NCBI RefSeq assembly: GCF_011601265.1
Contig: NZ_JAAOLX010000007.1
Coordinates: 124,001-188,000 of the forward strand
Reading direction: 5' to 3'
From: Iodobacter violaceini
GTDB taxonomy: Bacteria; Pseudomonadota; Gammaproteobacteria; Burkholderiales; Chitinibacteraceae
Length of the DNA: 64,000 bases
The position numbers were made by a program, and so were the translations under genes. A model generated the notes under the pieces. The model was not told the origin of the DNA. It saw only the letters and a list, made by a program, of their open reading frames with translations, and made no database searches. Positions 58,377 to 64,000 of the stretch are shown one piece after another. Numbering within the stretch: the first letter of the stretch is position 1; each line of letters opens with the position of its first letter.

Positions 58377-60116
58377 ATGACGCTGTTTAAATTATTGGGC
58401 GACTTTGTCCGCCGCCATTGGCGTGCCTATATTTTGGCGGCGCTTATGCTGTTTGCTGTAGCCGTGCTGACGGTATGGATTCCACGTAAAGTGGGAGAGC
58501 TTATTGATGGCTTAGTTAATAAATCGCTGACGCCTGATTTATTGCTCTGGCAATTGGCAGGGCTGATTGCCATGGGTCTGACGATTTACTTTCTGCGTGT
58601 AGGCTGGCGCTTGCAGCTGTTTACCGCAGCCTATCGGCTGGGGATTGAGCTCAGGGTGCAGCTTTACCAAAAGCTGGCCGCCCAGGGCCCGGCTTTTTAT
58701 CATCGCCAGCGCACCGGCGATTTAATGGCACGCGGCACCAATGATATTGATGCCGTAGAAATGGCCGCGGGTGAAGCCATGCTGGCCGGTTTTGATGGCT
58801 CGATGACACTGATCCTGGTGCTGGCCATGATGACGCTGGGTATAGACTGGCGGCTTGCTGCTGTTGCACTGCTGCCCTTCCCTTTGATGGCCTTTGGCTT
58901 TTGGCGGCTGTCACGTCAGGTGCACCAGGCTTCTACCGACTCGCTGCAACGCTTTTCAGCGCTGAACGATCATGTGCAGGAAACGCTGGCGGGCGTGCGC
59001 ACGCTTCGTGCTTTGGGCTTAGAAGGCCGTAACAGCAAGGTGCTGTCTGGTCTTGCCGAAAACGCGGCCAAAGCCAGCCTGGATGCACAGCGCTGGGAGG
59101 CCGCATTTGAGCCAGTGGTGGGTATGACGCTGACTGCCGCCAACTTATTGACGATCTCCTTAGGCGGCTATCTGGTCTGGCACAATCAGCTGACCATTGG
59201 TGAGCTGACCAGCTTCAGCATGTATCTGGGCCAGCTGATCTGGCCGATGTTTGCAGCGGGCTGGGTACTTTCCTTGCTGGAGCGCGGTAAAGCTGCGTGG
59301 GAGCGGCTTGATCCGCTATTGAGCCAGCCACTGACCGTGGACGATCACGGCACGGTTGAAACCGCACCAAGTGGCTTACTCAATTTTGACGCGATTGAAT
59401 TTACTTACCCTGAGCAAAACACTGCTGCACTGGCAGGCATTTCACTCAGCCTTGCAGCCGGACAAACGCTGGCTCTGGTTGGCCCGACCGGTGCGGGTAA
59501 ATCAACACTGCTGCGTATGCTGCTGCGCCAATACCACCCGGAAAATGGCTCAGTACGCTGGAATGGCGTGAATGTTGAAGACTACAAATTGCAGCAGCTG
59601 CGCTCGGCCATGAGCTGGGTACCTCAGGAATCGTTTTTATTCTCGGCATCGGTCGCAGAAAATATTGCCCTGATTAAGCCAGACGCCACGCAAGCCGAGA
59701 TTGAGCATGTCGCTAAGCTGGCGGCGGTGCACGACGATATTCTGCGCCTGCCGCAGGGCTATGAAACGCCGGTTGGTGAAAAAGGCGTATCGCTCTCTGG
59801 CGGACAACGCCAGCGCGTCGCCATTGCCCGTGCCCTATTGTCTGACGCACCACTGCTGCTGCTTGATGACGCGCTGTCGGCAGTGGATACGCAAACTGAA
59901 ACGCAAATTCTGGAGCACTTGCGGGATGCCAAGCAGGGCCGCAGCATGATTATCGTCAGCCACCGCCTCTCTGCCGTGGTCGACGCCAACCATATCGCGG
60001 TACTGAAACACGGCAGGGTGGCAGAAAGCGGCACGCATCAGGAGCTGGTCGAAAAAGACGGCTGGTACGCCAGCCAATGGCGCTACCAGCAGCTGGAAGC
60101 AAGCCTGGAAGAGTGA
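58377..60116 (+). CDS. mdlA: ABC transporter, fused permease-ATPase (MdlA-like)
   Basis: Half-size exporter of 579 residues: six membrane helices (about 1-310) followed by an ATPase with Walker A (GPTGAGKSTLLRML, near 370), signature LSGGQRQRVAIARAL and Walker B LLLLDDALSAVD. A second half-transporter follows at 60,382, so the two should form a heterodimeric multidrug exporter of the MdlAB type. The specific name is by arrangement and similarity. Confidence 0.85.
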   Translation: MTLFKLLGDFVRRHWRAYILAALMLFAVAVLTVWIPRKVGELIDGLVNKSLTPDLLLWQLAGLIAMGLTIYFLRVGWRLQLFTAAYRLGIELRVQLYQKLAAQGPAFYHRQRTGDLMARGTNDIDAVEMAAGEAMLAGFDGSMTLILVLAMMTLGIDWRLAAVALLPFPLMAFGFWRLSRQVHQASTDSLQRFSALNDHVQETLAGVRTLRALGLEGRNSKVLSGLAENAAKASLDAQRWEAAFEPVVGMTLTAANLLTISLGGYLVWHNQLTIGELTSFSMYLGQLIWPMFAAGWVLSLLERGKAAWERLDPLLSQPLTVDDHGTVETAPSGLLNFDAIEFTYPEQNTAALAGISLSLAAGQTLALVGPTGAGKSTLLRMLLRQYHPENGSVRWNGVNVEDYKLQQLRSAMSWVPQESFLFSASVAENIALIKPDATQAEIEHVAKLAAVHDDILRLPQGYETPVGEKGVSLSGGQRQRVAIARALLSDAPLLLLDDALSAVDTQTETQILEHLRDAKQGRSMIIVSHRLSAVVDANHIAVLKHGRVAESGTHQELVEKDGWYASQWRYQQLEASLEE

Positions 60117-60146
60117 TTTTCACTTACACACAATGTTTAAAACCCT

Positions 60147-60355
60147 AAGTTCTGCAGACACAAAGCTAAGAGAGAACACAGAGCGCACTGAGAAAACCTT
60201 TAAAACGAGAACTTCGCAGAGCGGGTGAAACCCTCGACAATGAGTGAGAAATACGCTGCCTTCACCCGTCCTACAGCTTTTTACAGTTTTTCTCTGCTTT
60301 CCCGGAGTTCTCGCCTTTGTCTTTCTCCGTGTTATCTGTGTCTACAGACTTAAGG
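60147..60355. repeat. Intergenic inverted-repeat element E
   Basis: Bounded by AAGTTCTGCAGACAC and an inexact inverse (GTGTCTACAGACTTA), with GAGAACACAGAG-like and CTCTGTG-like words inside. Related words recur in F and G, so these look like one small intergenic repeat family. Confidence 0.55.
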
Positions 60356-60381
60356 TTCGTTTTAACCAAAAAGGTTGATGT

Positions 60382-62121
60382 ATGAGCGAACGTAAGCAAG
60401 CTATTTCGCTGCTTAATAAGGCGGCACTGCCGGAGCGCCGCCATTTATGGCTGGGTTTATTCTGGCTGATCAGTGCTGCGTTGCTGGAGGCCGCCGGGCC
60501 ACTCCTTGGCAAGGCGTTTATTGATCAGCATCTCTTGCCGCGCGTTTTAAACTGGCCAGAAATTTTTATGCTTTTGGGTGGCGGGCTGGCCTGCGGCTGG
60601 GCGGCGTCTTTGATCCGCTATATGCAATTACTGCGGCTTGCCGGCGTGGCGATGCGCTCGGTTAAACGCCTGCGTGAACAGGTTTACAGCCATGTGTTAG
60701 CCCTGCCAATGGCGTATTTTGATAAAGCCATCACGGGCCAGCTGGTCAGCCGCGTGACCAACGATACCGAATCAGTTAAAGCGCTGTACGTACAAGTGCT
60801 GTTTGTGATGCTGGACAGCCTGATCGTGGTGCTTGGCACGCTGTCGGCCATGGCCTGGCTGAACTGGCGCCTCATGCTGATGGTGCTGATCCTGATTCCG
60901 GCGGTGGTTTTAATTGTGTGGCTGTATCAGCGCTGGAGCGCGCCATCGGTCACCAAAGCACGTCAGCTGCGCAGCGATATCAATGCCCAGATGGCCGAAT
61001 CCATTGCCGGGATGAGCGTGGTGCAGGCAACAAACTCTGAGCAACGCTTTGCCGGCCGCTTTCAAAGCACCAACAACAGCCTGTACGCCGCACGGATGGC
61101 AGAATTGCGCGCCAATGCCTGGCTGCTGCGCCCTGCGCTCGACTTTTTAAATGTGGCGCTGCTGGCTACCGTCATCTGGGTATTTGGCAAGCAAAGCTTC
61201 AGCGGTCTGGAAATCGGTGTGCTCTACGCCTTTGTCAGCTATATCGCCCGCGTGGTAGAGCCGCTGATCCAGATCACCATGCAGTTCAGCCAAATCCAGC
61301 AAGCCGTGGTTTCGGCGGCACGGGTTAATGTGTTACTGGGTGAAAAGCAAGCCATCAATGGCGATGGCCAAGGGCAGGTCAGCCAGGGCGCCGTGCACTT
61401 TAAAGACGTGGCTTTTGGCTATGATGCCAGGCTGCCAGTGCTGCACGATCTGTCGCTGACGATTCCGGCGGGCTCTTTCTACGGCATTGTGGGCCATACC
61501 GGCAGCGGTAAATCAACGCTGCTTTCCCTGCTGCTGCGCTTTTACACGCCGCAAGCTGGGCAGATCGAAATTGATGGCTTCCCCTTGCTGGAAATTGGCG
61601 ATGCCGCATTCAGAAGCGGTGTTGGCCTGGTACCACAAGACCCGTTTCTGCTGGCATCCAGCGCGCGCGACAATATCGATATGGGCCGTAAACTCAGCCA
61701 GGAAGAAATCGAAACCGCCGCCAAAGCAGCCAATGTGCATGAGCTGATTTTAAGCTTAGAAAACGGCTACGACACCGACATGGGCGAAAGCGGCACGCGG
61801 CTCTCTACAGGCCAGAAACAGCTGATCGCCATCGCCCGCGCACTGGCAGGCAAGCCGCGCATCCTGCTGCTGGATGAGGCCACCTCGCATATCGACAGCG
61901 AAACCGAGCAAATCGTCCAGCAAGCGCTCAGCCGCCTGCACGGTAAAGTCACCATGATCTCGATCGCCCACCGCCTGTCTACCATCCGCGACGCCGATCA
62001 GATCATCGTACTTAACCACGGCCATATCGCAGAAAAAGGTAATCACGACGAGCTGATGCAAATCGAACGCGGCATTTATCAGCGGCTTTATCTGTTGCAG
62101 CAGCTGGATGCGGGCGTTTAA
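60382..62121 (+). CDS. mdlB: ABC transporter, fused permease-ATPase (MdlB-like)
   Basis: Half-size exporter of 579 residues. Six membrane helices are followed by an ATPase with Walker A (GHTGSGKSTLLSLLLRF), an altered signature LSTGQKQLIAIARAL in place of LSGGQ, and Walker B ILLLDEATSHIDSE. Paired with the 58,377 gene. A 265-bp gap holding repeat E lies between them. Confidence 0.85.
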   Translation: MSERKQAISLLNKAALPERRHLWLGLFWLISAALLEAAGPLLGKAFIDQHLLPRVLNWPEIFMLLGGGLACGWAASLIRYMQLLRLAGVAMRSVKRLREQVYSHVLALPMAYFDKAITGQLVSRVTNDTESVKALYVQVLFVMLDSLIVVLGTLSAMAWLNWRLMLMVLILIPAVVLIVWLYQRWSAPSVTKARQLRSDINAQMAESIAGMSVVQATNSEQRFAGRFQSTNNSLYAARMAELRANAWLLRPALDFLNVALLATVIWVFGKQSFSGLEIGVLYAFVSYIARVVEPLIQITMQFSQIQQAVVSAARVNVLLGEKQAINGDGQGQVSQGAVHFKDVAFGYDARLPVLHDLSLTIPAGSFYGIVGHTGSGKSTLLSLLLRFYTPQAGQIEIDGFPLLEIGDAAFRSGVGLVPQDPFLLASSARDNIDMGRKLSQEEIETAAKAANVHELILSLENGYDTDMGESGTRLSTGQKQLIAIARALAGKPRILLLDEATSHIDSETEQIVQQALSRLHGKVTMISIAHRLSTIRDADQIIVLNHGHIAEKGNHDELMQIERGIYQRLYLLQQLDAGV

Positions 62122-62131
62122 AAAAACCAAA

Positions 62132-62247
62132 GCTCTGCAGACACAGAAAACACAGAGGTAAAAAGCAGCACACTGAAAAACCCTTAAGAGATTAAGGTGT
62201 GTGCTCTCCGTGATCTCGTTTAGCTCTGTGTCTGCAGAACTTCGCTT
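62132..62247. repeat. Intergenic inverted-repeat element F
   Basis: GCTCTGCAGACACAGA at the left and its near inverse (CTCTGTGTCTGCAGAAC) at the right, between mdlB and the PaiB-like gene. Same family as E and G. Confidence 0.55.
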
Positions 62248-62261
62248 TTAAAGGTTTAACC

Positions 62262-62864
62262 ATGTACACCCCTGCTGCTTTTGCCATCAAAGACACCGAA
62301 ATCCTGCATCAGTTTATCCGGGATTACGGCTTTGCCACATTGGTTAGTCAAGTGGATGGCAAGGCCTTTGCCAGCCATTTACCACTTACTTTAATTGCAG
62401 AAGAACAAAAGCTGGTAGGCCATATCGCGCGGGCTAATCCACATTGGCAAGCGTGGCAAAACGACGCTCAAGTGCTGGGGATTTTTCAGGTGCCGCACGG
62501 CTATATCTCACACCGCTACTACCCCAGCGGGCCACAAGTGCCAACATGGAACTACAGCGCCGTGCATGTGCAAGGCAGTATTAAACTACTGGACAACCCC
62601 GCCCCGGCCTTAGCTGCCCTGCTCGCCCAATACGAGGGCGAGCCTTACGCACGGCCAGACATCATGCCCGCCGAGTTTATCCAGCGCTTGCAGGCGGCTA
62701 TCGTGGGCTTTGAAATCAAAATTGAATCACTAATTGGTAAATTCAAACTAACACAAGACGACCCCCGCGCCGAGCAGAGCCGCATTATTGAGGCCTTAGC
62801 CCAAGGCTCGCCTGCCGATCAGGAGCTTGCAACTTTTATGCAAAAGCACAAACCCACGTTTTGA
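62262..62864 (+). CDS. FMN-binding PaiB-family protein
   Basis: A 200-residue protein of the PaiB/FMN-binding split-barrel type (AFAIKDTEILHQFIRDYGFA; GYISHRYYPSGPQVPTWNYS). PaiB homologues are called negative transcriptional regulators, but the name rests on Bacillus work. The conserved PTWNY motif is present. Function here unknown. Confidence 0.82.
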   Translation: MYTPAAFAIKDTEILHQFIRDYGFATLVSQVDGKAFASHLPLTLIAEEQKLVGHIARANPHWQAWQNDAQVLGIFQVPHGYISHRYYPSGPQVPTWNYSAVHVQGSIKLLDNPAPALAALLAQYEGEPYARPDIMPAEFIQRLQAAIVGFEIKIESLIGKFKLTQDDPRAEQSRIIEALAQGSPADQELATFMQKHKPTF

Positions 62865-62865
62865 A

Positions 62866-62962
62866 ACCCGGAGTTTCACAGAAAAATAGATTCCTTAAAG
62901 TTTTCTCTGTGTGCTTCGTTTTCTCATTTAGCTCTGGATCTGCAGAACTTCGCTTTTCAAAA
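62866..62962. repeat. Intergenic repeat G
   Basis: Ends in GGATCTGCAGAACTTCGCTTT, shared with element F (CTGCAGAACTTCGCTTTTAA), and has CTCTGTG-type words. Probably a degraded member of the same family, upstream of purC. Confidence 0.5.
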
Positions 62963-63074
62963 TGTGCAGGGTGAGCGCCTTTTGGCAAGGAACTGGCCAG
63001 CTTTTATGCAAAAGTGGCCAATAATCGGGCAAAATAGCGGCCTGTTGCTCCACTTTAGCCTTAAGGATTTTGCG

Positions 63075-63953
63075 ATGACCGGCCTTACCACGACCAATTT
63101 GACCAGCCTGACTAAGATTTACTCGGGCAAAGTACGCGATCTTTACGCGATTGATGATGCGCGCATGCTAATGATCGCAACCGACCGCCTTTCTGCATTT
63201 GACGTGATTCTGGCCGAGCCGATTCCTGAAAAAGGCAAAATCCTGACCGCTATTTCCAACTTTTGGTTTGATAAGCTAAAAGATGTGGTGCCCAGCCATT
63301 TCACCGGCGAGCGTGCCGAAGACGTGGTCAGCGCAGCTGATTTGCCACAAGTTGAAGGCCGTGCCGTGGTAGTCAAACGCCTGAAGCCGGTTGCCGTAGA
63401 AGCCATTGTGCGTGGCTATATCGCAGGCTCCGGCTGGAAAGAATATCAACAAAACGGCACCATCTGTGGCATGCCTTTGCCTGCAGGTTTGCGCGAAGCA
63501 GATCAATTACCAGAGCCAATTTTCACCCCGTCCACCAAGGCAGAATTGGGCGACCACGATGAAAACATCAGCTACGCACGCTGCGAAGAAGTGATTGGCG
63601 CGGAGCTTGCCGCCAAGGTGCGCGATACCGCCATTGCACTCTATAAAGCTGCCAGCGTTTACGCAGCCACCCGCGGCATTATCATTGCCGATACTAAATT
63701 TGAATTTGGTCTGGATACCGATGGCACGCTCTGCCTGATGGATGAAGCACTGACACCGGATTCCAGCCGCTTCTGGCCTGCCGATCAATACGTGCCAGGC
63801 AGCAACCCACCGAGCTACGATAAGCAATTTGTGCGTGACTGGCTGGAAACCACCGGCTGGGATAAAACCCCGCCAGCGCCAGCGCTGCCTTTAGAAGTAG
63901 CGGAAAAAACCGCAGCTAAATATCGTGAAGCACTGGATAAGCTGACTAAGTAA
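63075..63953 (+). CDS. purC: SAICAR synthase
   Basis: Phosphoribosylaminoimidazole-succinocarboxamide synthase of purine synthesis, 292 residues from the ATG at 63,075 (AAGGA upstream). The frame is open to 62,964. [46 protein letters not shown] and [15 protein letters not shown] are the family signatures. The last 47 bases of the window hold no further gene. Confidence 0.95.
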   Translation: MTGLTTTNLTSLTKIYSGKVRDLYAIDDARMLMIATDRLSAFDVILAEPIPEKGKILTAISNFWFDKLKDVVPSHFTGERAEDVVSAADLPQVEGRAVVVKRLKPVAVEAIVRGYIAGSGWKEYQQNGTICGMPLPAGLREADQLPEPIFTPSTKAELGDHDENISYARCEEVIGAELAAKVRDTAIALYKAASVYAATRGIIIADTKFEFGLDTDGTLCLMDEALTPDSSRFWPADQYVPGSNPPSYDKQFVRDWLETTGWDKTPPAPALPLEVAEKTAAKYREALDKLTK

Positions 63954-64000
63954 TCCATGCATCAATCAGGGCGGTAGATTCTTTTTGCAGAAGCCACCGC

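Overview
The window is chromosome from a betaproteobacterium, most likely a Neisseriales member of the Chromobacteriaceae type (Iodobacter-like). This rests on the gene order gyrB-dnaN-dnaA on one strand, facing rpmH-rnpA-yidD-yidC-mnmE on the other, and on the protein character. It is an inference from gene content, not a database match. The dnaA/rpmH gap (about 51.3-51.5 kb) is the usual neighbourhood of the replication origin.

Layout. 1-10.5 kb: ordinary chromosomal genes (two methyl-accepting chemotaxis proteins, a phosphoesterase, trhO, an MFS transporter, a tail-collar protein with a DUF6916-like partner and a GNAT enzyme, a LysR/flavodoxin-fold reductase pair, a cupin). 10.5-11.5 kb: three copies of a dispersed GC-rich repeat; a fourth lies at 56.7 kb. 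11.8-13.8 kb: one unknown membrane protein next to an orphan transposon right end. 13,811-45,942: a 32.1-kb Tn7-like transposon. 45.9-64 kb: gyrB, dnaN, dnaA, rpmH, rnpA, yidD, yidC, mnmE, then a DUF6630-like protein, an FAD oxidoreductase, a two-gene ABC exporter, a PaiB-like protein and purC.

The transposon is the centre of interest. Its ends can be read to the base: a 14-bp terminal inverted repeat (TGTAGGATCCCATT at the left, its reverse complement at the right) with a 5-bp target duplication ACCAT on both sides. It sits at the last base of the gyrB stop codon, as expected for TnsD/TniQ-guided insertion beside an essential gene. tnsA-tnsB-tnsC-tniQ form one overlapping operon at the left end. 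Directly outside the left end lies a second, diverged right end. It is explained by an older related element that used the same site one base away and was pushed outward when the present element inserted.

The cargo is almost entirely conflict machinery. In order: a divergent HTH/unknown pair with a 12-bp inverted-repeat operator candidate; a type VI secretion VgrG with a VRR-Nuc effector and a DUF3396-type immunity protein; a Ser/Thr protein kinase and a dual-specificity-type phosphatase; a decayed IS21-family element; a WYL regulator (BrxR/CapW-like) followed by a DUF262-DUF1524 (GmrSD-like) protein and a complete type I restriction system hsdM-hsdS-hsdR; a GHKL ATPase with a STAS-like DUF4325 protein; and, next to the gyrB-proximal end, a compact ubiquitin-like operon of a three-domain multiubiquitin protein, an E1-like ThiF enzyme and a small Cys-rich DUF6527-like protein.

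The most promising candidate for a little-described system is the 41.6-45.7 kb block. A partner-switching-like ATPase/STAS pair precedes a multiubiquitin/E1/DUF6527 operon with no visible separate E2 or deubiquitinase, and a 13-bp perfect hairpin lies between the two.
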